A DNA stretch of 64,000 bases. Source: CAUTUX01 sp963532875. GTDB lineage: Bacteria; Bacillota; Clostridia; Christensenellales; CAG-917. Below the pieces are notes generated by a model that was not told the DNA's origin, made no database searches, and was given only the letters and a program-made list of their open reading frames with translations. Location of the stretch: assembly GCA_963532875.1 (NCBI GenBank), contig CAUSLO010000001.1:1-64000 (forward strand). Reading direction: 5' to 3'. The position numbers and the translations under genes are program-made. This document shows positions 33,425 to 48,400 of this stretch, one piece after another (position 1 is the stretch's first letter; each line of letters opens with the position of its first letter).

Positions 33425-36400
33425 ATGAAAAAATTAAAAAGTTTAAAAGCATTATTAATCATCACATTAATCGCAGTCCTAGTTTCTACTTTTGCGGCAT
33501 GTACAAAAAAGAAGAAATCGAATACAAAACCAGGCACTGGCCAAATTGAGTCCAGCATGGAAGGGAAATATATTTCTTCGCTTGATGCTTGGGAAGACCT
33601 CAAGAAGGCTGGGCAGCGAACTGGAGGTTCTCGATATATAACTTTCGAGAATGACTACAGCCTTGATTTCAACTCTCAAATCAAGGGTCAGAACAAAGCA
33701 CACTCATATAGCAATGTTCCTGCATTAAAAGTCAGAATGGCGGCCAATATTGATACACAAGACATTAACTCCCAAAGCAAAATTGCATTTGATGTCTTCA
33801 ATCAAACAACTGGCAAAAAAATTATGGGCTTTTATTATGACTCAGATTATCGTGGACAAGGTTCACGTCTATTCATGGACTTTTCAGGAATACTTAAGAG
33901 CAGACACATCGAAGGGCATCAAATACATCAAGTAACGGATGCACAAGGTAATGAGAGATATGGAGTTTACACTGTAAACACAAGAGATATTAATCCAGCA
34001 ACAATCATTGAGTTAATTAACAATATTTCAAGTCAATCTGAAATATCTAGAGTTTTAGCAAAGAATTTGCTTAACCTAAATTTGGGAACATTCCTAAAAG
34101 ATTCAAATGGGAAGCTAGTAGTTTCAGTAACTATTGAGAGATTATTCAAAGAATTCTTGTTAGGTAAAAACTCACTTGCTAAGAAAACTGAATTGCCAGG
34201 CGAGAATAATTACACGCTTGATATCCCAATCAACATGGGACTTATCACTGGATTAATCCCAGTTTTGATGAAACTTGTTCCAGGAGATGTTTTTGATCTA
34301 GTCAGAGAGCAATTCGGTTTAAATCTTGAAACGTTAAGAGCAATGGCTGGTATCAACCTAGTTTTAAAAGCACAAATTGAAAGTGGAAAAATTAGAAGAA
34401 TTGGAGCAACTTTTGATGCTAGATTAGACTCAAGAATAGCAAGAGACCTTGAAAATAAATATGGGTCATTTGATAAAGAATTCTTGGCAAACTTTGAAAA
34501 GAAAAACAACATACTCGCTGGTTTCTCACAAAATGCTTTGAATATTGATTTTGATGATGAAAATTCAAAATATTGCATTAGGGATTATGACGGATCAAAG
34601 ATAGATCTTGATAAAAGTGCAACATACAATCCATTACAATTCGATTTCAATGCAAAATTAATATTCAATCTAGAACAAAGAAAGTTCACTGTTGATAGTG
34701 CACTTGGAATGTTCGGAGACCTTCTCAAAAATGTCTTGAATGAGAATATAGACAGTAATTCACCATTGTACAGAATGATTATTGAAACGCTACAAGGTAG
34801 TGCAAAAATCAATGTTCGTGCTGCTGGTAAATATTCAAATGTCGACTTCAATAGAACAGAAATGCTTTTAGAATTTAGAAGAGATAATGACGATTTATTG
34901 GGAACTATTGCATATCTAGGAAGTGAAGACAGAGCATATTTAGACTTCTCACCAATCTTTGGATCAAAGTTAAAACTTAAAACTTCAAAATTAGAATTTA
35001 AGAAATTCCTTGCTAATACAGCAAACGATTTGGTAGCAAAACTTAACTCTGTATTGAATCCTTTGGCTAAATCAAACGATGCAGATGAAAGAGCATTCTA
35101 TGGCAACTATAGAGAACAAATGAAGGGCTACATTCCAATGTACACTACAGATGATGGTCCAAGTTCAACAATTGATTTAGTTGCAAAAATTTTACAATCA
35201 ATCAAATTAGACCAAGACGAAAATATTATAAATTTAAAAACTCTACAACTTCACCTTGCACAAGATATTTTGAACAAAATAATGAAACAATTTGTCTTCA
35301 AGGATGATACCCCATCACCAGTTACAGACATTGACATCCAACTACTAAACGGTGGATTTGGGTTACATAAAGAACTTAAATTAACAGCAAAAATTGACGG
35401 TGGTGTTGACAACTTTGGTGCAAATGTAGGACTAGAATTAAAGGGTAAATTCGGTAGTTATAATACAGAAATCAAGGGTATTTTAGATAACATCAAAGGT
35501 GATAACGAATATATAGAAATGACAACAGATTCTCTTAAAAATGGTTTCAAGAACTTAGGATTGAATCTAGAAGCATTAAAAGTTAAAACAAAAATTCCTT
35601 TCAAATTGAGTGCAGAACTTGCAAAGAGTGATTTGTTGAAACTTAAGTATGAAAAGAAGTTTGATGCAGAAAATGGCAATAGACCAAAGTTGTTTGGGAA
35701 GACGCTAAATGAAGTATTGATTGATCTTTTGATTTCAGCACAAGAACAATTGGAACCAGATTTAGATATTGAACTAGAAGCAGTTCTTAACCTCAAAGAA
35801 GGCTTTAACATTAAGGCTATCTTTAACTCAGAAATTCAGTTAGCTGTTAAGGGTAGATGGAAGAGTGGATCAGCATACGATAACATATTCAAGTTGAATA
35901 TAAGCCAAGGTGAAATTTTCTTAGAGACAAAATTGTTGGGTATTGGAAAAGCAAAAATTAAACTATCTGAAATACTTCCACAAATTGAAAGTTTGCTGAA
36001 TAGTTTGAAAGCAAATAAGAAAACAAATGATGCTCCAAAAGCAGTTGCAGAAGACAAAATGCAAACGTACAAGTTTGAACAAAAGGATGATAAGGGAAAA
36101 TATTATAAAGCAACAGTTAATGGAAGAACCGTATATTACAAAGTTGAAAATGGAGTAATTCCAGCAACCACAGAGAGATATTTATTAATCGCAGATGCAA
36201 CTGGAGAATACGTTAAAGTTGTAAAGGAAGGCAAAACATCTTTCGTTAAGAAGTCAGAATTAGCAGAGAGTGAAAAACCTTATGTAGCCACAAAGAACGC
36301 AATAATCCCATTAGTATCTTCTTTGATTAGTGGCATTAAGTTAGGCACAGACAGAATTGAAGCATACATGGCACAAAACGTATTTGCGAAGTTAGGTTCT

Positions 36401-39400
36401 GTTATTGGTTTCTTAAAAGATTTAAAAGTTGAATTCATAGGAACAGAGGCGGGTCCAGACGGTCATTTCTATATGAATATAAACGGCTTGAGATTGAGTG
36501 AGGCACAAATTGGATTCACAGGTTCATCAGCAGCGAATACATTCAAGTTTGAAGTAAGTGGGTTGAAAGTTGGAGTAGGTAATGACTTCACATTAGAAAA
36601 TGCAACACAACCATTTGCAAAAATAGCAACAGGATATAGAGATGTCTTTGAAGATCCATCATATTATGCACAAGCAAGAATGCGTTTTAATTTCGATATT
36701 AAGGATACGTCAATAGAGAAAATCAATTTACATAACAACGTTAAATTAGATTACACATTTGATATGAAGGGATCACTAGACTTCAGACCATTAGTTGAAT
36801 ATTTACAAGGAAAAGAAATCAATACATTATCAAACAATTCAGAATTTTTGATGGAGTTGAGAGGAGCAAACTTTAAAGATAACGTTACTGACGCAGATAG
36901 AGAATTATACATGGGTCTATATTATTCAGCAGGATATCTATATGCAGATTTCTCAAAATTAGGAATAGATAAGACAAGAATTAAATTTGATCTATATGAG
37001 ACATTACTAAAGTTATTATTAAAGGATAACAAACTTAATATAAATGGTGCATCAACAACAGCAAAAACATGTGAACCAGCAAATCAAAATCCAAACGAAG
37101 TTGTTGACTTAGGTATTAAGTTAGGAATGTTACTTTCATCAAAGACTTTACAACTGAAAGTCTTAGGACAATTAGCAGAAACTATAATGAAGTTGTTCAA
37201 GGTTAATGTTGGTAACTTAAACGTAGCATTGAACGTATTCCTAGAACAAATTCTAAAGACAGATAAGATTGGAAAAGAATTCTCAGAAGTAGATGCAGAT
37301 GCTGAATTTAAGGTTGAGACATCAGATCATAACGGTCAAGAAACTGCCAAACTTAATATAAGTATTAAAGGATTGGCAGCAGAAATTGGACATCGCCCAA
37401 TTAAAATAAAGAAGGGAGCAACTGATTATCAAACATTGCCAGAATATCTAACGGAGCATTCATTTGATCAAGTAGACCTATTTGATAAATATGGCGATTT
37501 AAAATTCAATGGTGGTTTCTTTGAAGCAAAGGGAAACTTTAGATTTAAGGCAGATGCATCAACAGCACATTGGACAGTAGGAAAATGGATTGAACAGTTA
37601 TGGTCTAAATTAGACAAAGATGGGAAAGTACCTGCAGATTTAAAATCAATGATTGGACAGTTAGCATTTAACTTCAATATCCCAATCAATGTCGAACAAG
37701 AATACGGATATCGTATTGCTGCTAAGTTAAGAACTGGTGGCACAACATTTGATTTTGCTGACAATGCAAAGTTCATAAAATTAGATCAAAAGCCATCTGA
37801 TGCAACATGGCAATCAGTGGACTACAAAATATATAAGTACAATGAATCATTCAGAAAGTTTATGGAACTAACGGCTGATGAATTAGCAGGGCCTTTAGCA
37901 TATAACGGAGATGTATTTAGAAAAGCATATAAGGATGGTGAAGGTAACAAATTTGAAGAGATAACTGAAAAAGAAAAAACTGACATAGATAACATAAACG
38001 CAAGCACAGAAAACGGCAAGAATGAATTAAATAAAAAAGACCTATATATTAAGGAAGGGGATGAATATTTAAGATTACGCACTGAAAAAATTCAAAATTA
38101 CCCAGGCAAGATATATAAGAGAAAAGCACCATTTGATGTAAAGAAAATTCTTTCTAATTCAGATGTAGCATTAGAATTCTATGGCGAGAATATAAATAAT
38201 ATTAAATTCAACAAGAGTGATGTAAATGACCCTAAATATTTTGGAAAGGCAGCAAAATTATCAGTAAGAGTTGAAAGCCAAGGGACAACAAATTCACAAG
38301 GAATGGGATTAAGTACTGTATATATTGATTACGGCAAATTCCACTTCAAGGTTGAAGATATTGCATTAGAAAGTTTATTTAAAAAGGATGGTAGCAATCA
38401 AACTTCTGGTGCACCATCAACACCTCAAAATCCTCCAGCAAATAAGCCATCTATTTTAGATTTAATCAAAAAGGCAATTAGTGGGGTAGAAATTGATAAT
38501 ACAGCAGTGGTTGCAAAAATTGCAGAGAAATTCCCAGAGTATTTGGTTAAGCATTTCTTCAATATTGATGTTGATTCTAACTTTGTAAAATTCACACCAT
38601 ACTCACAATTATCATTAGCATGGGCTAACTTAGGATTTAATTTCCAAGTTGGAGTAGAACCTTTCTTATTAGGACTTGAATTATCAAAGTGGAGATTGAG
38701 TCTAAGCGAAGATGCTACAGTTATGCCTGAAGGTTTTGACAGAACGAAGTATGCGTCTCCAAAGAGCAAAGGCACAATTTCAATGAATACAAAAGGACAA
38801 TTGAAACTTAAATTGACTGACGACAACAGAATGGTTCTTAAGTTCCAAGATTATTTGGCAGCATTTAATTCTGACATTCTTACAAACTTAGGATTAGAGG
38901 TTGAAAAGAATGTTGAATATATATTCTCAGCAGCAATGTCTACAAATATCGATTTGGCAGATCCTAGCAGAACTCAAATTGTATTTGAAGTATATAACAA
39001 CAATACAAAAGAATTCTTGTATGCATTCTATATAAATGGAGATAAGTTGTATGTAGATAAGGGAATCTTTGGAAAGAAGACTAGACTACCAAATAGAAAA
39101 ACTTACACGTTACAAGGCACAGCATATGCATCAATGATTGTTAATGAACTTAATAATCTATTTGGCATGGTTAGTGATAAGTTAGCAGCAAGAACAACAA
39201 GCCCAGACCAAGATATTTCATTAGGAATGAAAATATTACAAAAGGGAATTGGAGTTTCAATTACTCAAAAAGTTGTTTTAGCAATTTTGGGTACATTCTT
39301 AAAACAATCAAATCTTGTAGATACGATTAACAAAATTCCAGATGTAGATCTAAAGGTATTTGCAGATGCAGACTTTGATAACTGGAATGTAGATGTAGGA

Positions 39401-42400
39401 TTTACAAGTAAAATTGGATCTTTAAAATTAAGTGTTATTGAGCCTAAAATCTCAACAGAGTATGACAACAACATAACGAATCAAATTGAAGAAGCCAAAA
39501 AGTTTATGCAAATTTCTCAAGGGGAGTATGATGATTTGCCAGCAACTTCAACAGATGGATTATCAAAGGCTGATTTTGAAACAGATAGATATGACTACGA
39601 TGTAACAAGCACAAGCGGTTCAAAATATGTTGTAAATACAGATGGAAAGTTCATGAAACTTAAAAACAAATCAAGATTCCACGCATATCAAAGAACAGGT
39701 ATCATGACATTTAATATGACACTTGAAGTTGGATATAACGTATTGTCAACATATAAGAGGATACCAGAAGTAACAAGTGGTGAAGATCCAATTGAAAAGT
39801 ATTCATATAACAATAGATATAGAAGAAATGACGCAGACGGTTCGTTTGAACAAAGCGATACTGGTAGATATGTTAAAACACCATTGAACCTAAACGGAAT
39901 AATTGAGACATTGCTACAAATTCAAAAAATTAGAGAACAACTAGAAAAGACAGAAATAACATTAAATAAAGGAAAGGCAACAGAAAAAAAGATTTCATTA
40001 TTAAGTATTCTAAATAGAATAGCATTAGAGAATGCCGTTAATGATGATTTCAGTGATATCTATTACTTAACATTAAAAGGAAGAATAGACACTGATGCAC
40101 TTAACCTATATGAAATCTTAACAGGTCAAAAGAGACTTGAGGATGTAAGCATTGACTTAAATGATATTGTTAATGCAATACAATTAGGATTCGAGTTAGA
40201 AATAGGTAAAGGAACACCACAATATAAGAAGATGGGTATCTATCTAATTAAAGGTCAAGTGTTCTTGAAGATGAATGAAATCGCTGGATTTAACGTAAAA
40301 TTAGATTTATATGATTTTGCTAAAGGTTTCGGAATCTTAGATCAAAAATCACAAATCAGAGAGATATTGACAGCGGGTGGCGTAAGTTCATTAAATCCAA
40401 AGAAAGACAAATATGGAATTGAAGGAACTGATGGAGAACAAACTCCAGAAAACAGAGGCAATGATAAACTTAAGAAATTTGTAAAGATTGTTGATTCAAT
40501 TGTTAAGTCAATTGTACTGAGAAGCAAATTAGATATAGAGCATTCAAGTCATCTTGACATCTTATTCCAATCAAAGATAATTCAATCAGTATTTGAATTG
40601 ATATTAAAAAAGAAAGTAGATAGTTTAAAAGATTTAGCACTAAATGATGAGAAGTCTGGTATTTTTATGCAATTCCCTGAAGATGAAACTGGTAACCAAA
40701 CAAAGATAAGATTTGCTATCAGAACTAAGAACAACAACGGCGTTGAATACGGTCAAGATTTAACAATTGGTGCAACTACAGAAGTAAATGTAAATTCTCA
40801 ATCAACAGAAAATATATTGAGTGATGCTGAAATTAACTCATATACATCAATGGATGGATATGTAAACAACATCATTGATATTATCGGCAAGATTACAAAA
40901 GAAAAGTATCAAGCAGTAAACAGCGATGTAATGCACTATATGTTTACTAAATATGATGAAAATGATACAGAAGCAAAAAATAATAAAGATAAATACGTAT
41001 ATAAATTTACAGAAAACAAAGATGGCGACACAGTTATAAGCGGTACATTCCATAGAATTCTTGCAGACAAGATTTCTAATGTAGAACAAAAAGATAGATA
41101 CATGAGAATAAACGTTATATATATGAACGGCAAATTCTACAAGATAGTATTTAAACAAGATAACAAAGGAATGTTCATATATGATAAAAACCTTGGCGAC
41201 TATGTAATAGCAAAACCTGACAAGTTGGCAAGAGTAGATGCAAAAAATCGTTTTGGTTTTACATATGAAGAATTATCAAGCGAAGAAGTTGAAGGAATAA
41301 ATGGTTCAAATCCAACTAAGCACTTAGCAGTATTAGATGGTTCTCATATCGGTGTTGGCATTAGATATAAGACATTATCTAAGAGAAATGGTTCAGATGT
41401 AAGTGGTGATCCAAAATCAGAAGTATTATTAAAAGAAAACAATGGATCAAACCCAGTTGAATATTATTACTTTGAAAAAACTAAAGAAGGCAACTATGTC
41501 CTTAACAAGTTCCCTAAAGTATACAGAGCAATGACAAAGGCGGAGATTATTAAATTAAATAATAACGAAGCAACAACTCCAGAAGAACAGAAGACAAATA
41601 GATACTTTAAGTTCTCAGTTAAGAAACAAGACGGAAAGAATATCGTTACTAAGTATGTTAAAGATTCAGCAGGTGAATTTGTATTTAATGACATGACATA
41701 CGAATTTGAACCATATACATCATCAAGCACAGGACAAAGATATCGCAAAGTAGAAGAAGAACTTCCATATGGGACGATTCTATACAAGAAGACAAATAGA
41801 ATTACAACAGATGACCAATTTGTTTCATTTGAAGGAACAATGGTTACAACAATGGATATTCTCGACGTTAAGGAATATAGCACAAGTTCATTAGGTGGTA
41901 TTCTAGCAGAAACATTTAAGCAAATGATTTTCAAGATTAAAGCACGTTCAACATTTAATGATGGTATCGGCTTTAGATTGAGAGGAAACGTTGACTTAAA
42001 GAAATTTGATTTCAAAGCATTGATGTCTGGCGATTTCAAATCATTCTTAACTAAGACTGAATGGGATGCATTGCAATTAGCATTTGAAATTGTTGAAGTA
42101 CAAAATGGAAAAGTTGTTTATACAAACGACCCAGAAGGTAGATTAGACGCTGACGGAAATATTCTACAAGTACCAAAGGTAAGGGGAGGAATTTACTTCT
42201 CAAATAATAAAATATACTTTGACGGTGTCGATATCTTCGACAATGTTAAGACATATACATATATCCCTAACTTTGATGCATTACTAAAGAGCGTTCCAGA
42301 TTATATTGAAAAAGGAAAGAAGTTGTTAGAGGGATTAAAAGAGTCATTAAAGAAGATTAAGACAACAGATGGCGGAGAAGAAGTTGATAGAGATTCAAGT

Positions 42401-45400
42401 CTAGAATTCTTGTTCTCAAATGAAGCAACACAATTAACTTTAACAAAATCTATAATCAAGTTATTAGTTACATTATTTCTACCTCAATTAGGGAATATTG
42501 ACAATGTATTTGATCAATTTGATTTCAGCGTTGGTATGGATTACGGTGAGAACACATACAAAAAGATTAGCGATGTAATTAACAATACAGATGAATTAAA
42601 TAAGATTGCTCCACAAGATTATAGATACGAAGCAACAAATGCAAGACTATATACACCAGCAGATGAAAACAATAAGGATAAATATGTATATGAACAAAAA
42701 ACTGGTGTAGCTGGTACATATTATGTTTATGCAAAGGGTGAAAGTGGAGTTGGTAAATATCGTGTAGACTTTGTACAGAATGCAGGCACACAAGGCAGAT
42801 ATGTAGCAGTTTATGCAGTTGGAAAGACATTCTACAGATTCATTGTTCCACAAGAATCAAGATATAGTAAGTTTGACACAGTTCAATGGGTATCTAACCC
42901 AACATTGGGAAGATATGCAAAGGCTTCAAATGGCGGTATTACTGAATACTTTGACTTAGAGCAATATCAAATATATAAAGATGAAGGTGGTGCTAAAGTT
43001 GCTACGAAAGAACGAGCACCAGGCGTTAGATATATTAGATATGGTTCTGTATATTACACAATTGAAGGATACTTTGATAGAAAAATTGGATATGTACATG
43101 ATGAAAACGGAGATTACTTCAAATATAGTACAAAGTTCAGAAGTTTTGACAGAGTTGGTTTAGCAGCAGAACTTAAGATTGGTAAATCTAAATTTGTAGG
43201 CAAACTTACAGGTCTAAAATTAGACTTTGGTAAAGATGAAATATTGTTACCAAAATATGTAAGAGAAGGTAAGAGCAAGAATAACATTAATAAAGATGTA
43301 CCTTTAAATAACTACACAGATACAAGATTGTCATTCTCAACATCAGTAGACTTTGAGGCTGCTATCACAGAAGGACAATTTGATTTAGGCAAATTGGTTA
43401 GCCATATAGTTGGAAACATTGCTGGTGTTAAGATGGAAACTCCTGCAACTGCAAAAGGATATTCATCAGGACACTTCAGAGCAGATCTTAAATTCATGCT
43501 TGATTTAAAGAACTACGGTAACTCTGAAATCAACTTTGAATTAAAACAAATCAGCGAAGTTGGAGTACCAAACAAATGGTTAGGATTCTACTTTGTAAAT
43601 GACATTATGTACATGGATTTGAGTTACTTTGGACTACCAAAAGTTAGCGTTTCTTCAGTATCGGTGCACAAGTTAGTGACAGATATTTTAGAGAAAATTA
43701 AGAAAGGCGAGAAGTTAGATATTAAAGATATCATCAAACAAAATGCTGGGGCATACACAACAGAGGCAGTTTCAACATCTGATGATAACCAACTTGCTGG
43801 AACATTCTTATTCGATAAGAGAAGATTAACAGTTGCAATTACAAAGTTATTAATCAACTGGATTTTAGATAAGGTAGAAATTGCACCTGGCAAGACATTA
43901 AGATATTTGATCAACCAAGAATTAGATTCTAATGTTGACGTAAACATTGATGTAAGAGATTCATTGAACTTTGGTGCAGATGTAATCTTTAAACTTAAAG
44001 GTGAAAAGTATACAAAGGTTAATGCAAGTGAAGTAGTTGATGACAAGACACTTACATACTTTGATTTTGTAGCAGATTCAGACGGAAGATATATCCAACT
44101 TGCAAATGGCGAATTTAAGATGCTTGCTAGAAATGAAGAAAGTTCAAATCAAAGATACAAGAAGAGAGAAGTTGTAAAACGTGGTACAAATTGGTATATC
44201 GCACAATATGTACAAGATAATGCCGGAGAGGTTGTCTTTGATTCTAGAACACGTGAATATAGAGCAATAAAAATTGGCGAATACGTAGAAGAAAGATATA
44301 GATTTAAACGTAACCTTGTAGCGTCAACAGTAGGAGATATTTATAAGGTATCAAAGAGCACAACTCTTACTGATAATCCATATGACACTACATTAAAGAT
44401 TTCATTCGGAATCAGTGATGCACAACTATACTTTACAGATGGTCAAAACTATTCATTAACAAATGATGTATTGAAAGGATATGTAGACATTGAAGAAATC
44501 AAGACCCTACAATTCAAAGATACAATTGATATAACAACCCTTGTAAGAAATACAGATATAATAGACTTTAAGGATTTACTTGCTCATTTCTTGCCAGCAG
44601 ATCAAATTCAAAATATTGAAGCATTAGTTAAGAATGGCGAAGGCGTAGACTTAAATTACAAGTTTGAGTTAAGACTAGAAGGAGAAATTAAACTTGCTGC
44701 TTTGGTTAACTACTTGAGAAAGACAGTTGCTCCAGATGCAGAGATAGACTTCTTCTCAAGAAGATTTACAATATTTGACGCAATTAAGTTAGTGAAGGAT
44801 TTATTCGAGAAGAAAGATCTTAAGATTGCAGAGTTGTTAAATTATGTAAATGCAAAGATTGAGTTATACGTAAATGGAAATCCATTAAAGGGAACAGACG
44901 GAAAGACATACTTCGGAGATCAACATAAGGTTATCGGAATGTATGTTAAACCTGATACTTATGCAGAACTAACAGCAGATGAAAAAGATAGCACAAACTT
45001 AAAATATGTTGCACCTAATAAAAGATACAGCCATTACTTCAAGAACAAAAATGGAGCATACATATATAGAGATGGCCAGTATGTTTCAGCAGGTTCAGAA
45101 AAGGTTAATACATACAGTTATGATCCATTTAACTGGTATTTAAATGAAAATGGCGAATATAAGAAGATAGGCGGAAGTCTAGATATTGATTTAAGTTACT
45201 TAAGAGTTAAGAGTTTAACTATTTCAATGGAAGACCTAGTATTATTGGCAAATGACTTGTTGAGTAAGAAGACAAGCAAGACAACGGCAGATACACCATT
45301 TGCAGATAAGAAGTTGAAGTTCCCATTCTTAAATAATGAGATAAGTTCTATAATCACAGCATTCTTGTATGGATTTAGAATGACTTCATCATATGTAAGG

Positions 45401-48400
45401 ATGTTAGTAACTCCAGATTATATTAATCAAATACTTAAGTTGATTGCTAAGGATAAAGATCCAATTGTATTCAATACACCATTTAAAGATTCATCATATG
45501 TACAAATGAATACAGAACTTGTTAACTATAAGTTCAAAGAAGAAGCACATGCAACTGCAGATGAAATCAAAACCACACCAAATAGATTTACCTTAAAAGA
45601 AGCAGAGTACGGAGCATACTACAAGACTCAAGATGGTAACTATGCACCAATTGAGGCGTTGTCAAAGAGTGAATTGGCAGACTACTTAGCAACTGGAAAG
45701 AAATTATACGATATAGACAGAATTGAAGGATATATCTATGTTGACGGAAACAGAGATAACAACTATGACAACGTAAGATATAACGGAAAGTACTACTTAC
45801 CAACAGACAATACAGTAAGCAGTTTGGGCGATGACTACTTGTTACCAATATCAAAATCAACACAAGATGAAAGAGATCGTGCTAGAAAGAGAGATCTTGG
45901 TGGTGGAAAGAGCACATTCATGTTACACGTTCCAAAGAAGGAGAAAAGAGGTTGGTATAAGAAGAATATTGACGGATCATTCACAAAATTTAAGAGTGTA
46001 ACTGAGAGAAATCAATATATCTTTGAAAACGGTGAAGGTTCTCTATATACATTTACAAATACTGATGTATTACAAACTGTAACTGGAGAAGTTGGAACTC
46101 ACGTAGTTTCACCAGTAGGCGAAATTACTCCTTCAGCGGGTGGACAATATATTTACCCAACTACAGATGGAACATTCTTGCTTGGTGTAAATACAGATAA
46201 GAAAAAACCAATTTTAACGGCGAAGTTCTATATTTGGGACTACAGCACAACAATTGATTTGAATGTACCATCATTCTCATCAAGACAAATTAACTTTAAA
46301 TCTGCTACAGCAGATACATTGTTAGAGCATAACAGATATGTTGAAAAACCAGTATATGGATACGAGAGAGAAGATTTCGATAGATTTAAAGACAAATATA
46401 CAACTGGTGGCAACTTTGATCCTGATAAGTATTATGCAAATCCAAATTATGTATTCTATCGTGATCCACAAGCAACAGTTGGACAGATCAGTACAGAAGA
46501 TACATATCATAAGTTAGACATCAACGAATTGTATGAGAAAGACGCTACTGGATTTACAAAATTAACTGGAACGATAACACTTGCACAATGGCAGAAGATA
46601 TTTGAAGATGATTCAAACATCTATATGAACGTTTTAGATGGAAGACAAAAAGTTAAACTTGGTAGCAGAAACGTATATACAAAAGAGGAATTGAGAAAAC
46701 TTCACAGTATTGTTGACGGTGGAAATTTAATCATGGATCCAGATCCAGAAGTTTCACCATATGAAAAACCAAATAAAGCATATTTAGTTAAGAAATATGA
46801 TTATGCTAGCACAGACGGATATGTATATGATATTGAAAATAATAAATATGTACTTTACTCAACATATACAGCACCATATGGACTAGATAAGACAAAATTA
46901 ACAAGATATGAAGAAACACAAGTTTCATATAAACGTGGTGATGAAATATTCAACGTTTCAACAACAATACGTGGTGGAATATTCTTGAATAACGCATATC
47001 TACAAATTGCAGAATATGTAAAGATGCAACAAGCAGTAAACCCAAGTTATCAAATTAGTGATATCCCAGCAGATCGCAGATATAGGAATGAGGCTGGTAA
47101 GTATATTCAAGATAACAACGGTGATTATGTAATTCTAAATCCAAACGGTGAAAGTGAAATAATCGGAAAGGTTTTGGGTGCATTGGTTGGACAATTAAAT
47201 GGAAGAATAGATGTAACTAAAGGCTTCACTGGTGAAGTACTATTTGAAATGAAATTGAACTTAACATTTGAAATGCACGTACAACCAGAATTAGAGTTCA
47301 AGATTCATGATTTAGACGTTGCATTTGATGTATGGAGAAGAAAGAACGACAAGAACGTCGGTGGAACATTAGAAGATGGTTCACTACAACATATAATGGG
47401 TCTTTACTACAACAAAGATACAGAAACTGGCGAAACAGGCTTGTACATGGATTTATCATGGTTACTTGGTGAATCTGGTAAGTTATCAATGAAACTTGAA
47501 AACTCAGCAGTTGAAGAAGTTGTTGGAAAGATTATTACAGAAAAATTAATCAAGAAGAATGACAAGAAACCATCAGCACAGACAACAGCACCTGTAGAAC
47601 CAAAGATACCTGGAGCAGACGCAACAAAAAAGGCAATATACTTGTCAATGTTCAAGAATACAGTTTCTGTAGACTTAACTGTAGGGATTTTGAAGACAAT
47701 ACTTGGTGCAGCAATGGAGAATGCATCAAAGATAACTAAGTTATTCCCTAACTTTAAATTGTATGTAAAGGGCAATTCGTTGCCATACTACTTAGCAGCA
47801 GGAATGATGTTGTTTAATGAAAACGGAACAAAGGCTTTAGTTGATATATCTTTGAGACTTGAAGGATTGAACGGAAACCCTGAGACATCATCAACAGTTG
47901 AATATTCTTCAACAGAAGAGCACAACGAAGCATTTGAAAACAGCAGAATGAAAGGACTTGATAATTCAGAATATGATCAAACTGAAGCAAGCAAATATAC
48001 ATTCTATTATGCAAACTTCTCACATAAACAAAATGGTAACTTTAGTACAGACAAGACAACATGGAAGAAGGCATACCTAAGAACACCAAATGCTGGTGAT
48101 TTTGAAAGAGATACAAAAGACGGAAATACAGTTCTATACAAAGAAATCAGACCACAAGCAGTTCCTGGATACTATAACAAGTCAAAGATATTCACATTGG
48201 CTGAAGATGGTAAAACATATATTGAATTTGGAACAAAATATTCTGGAAAGACAATATATGAAGAAATAGTTAATACAGATGACTTTAAGCGTAGCAAAGA
48301 TGCGTTGTTTGTATTTGAGAATCAAGTATACAGACGTGTATCAAAGGCAGAACTTGCAGGATATCAAGGTAAGATTTATAGCGATAACAGCGGAGCAACA

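Noticed and set aside
40847..41158. 103-codon minus-strand hydrophobic frame inside the giant gene
   Set aside because: Antisense of a Lys/Asp/Tyr-rich coding stretch, which naturally gives Phe/Ile/Val-rich frames; no ribosome binding site.
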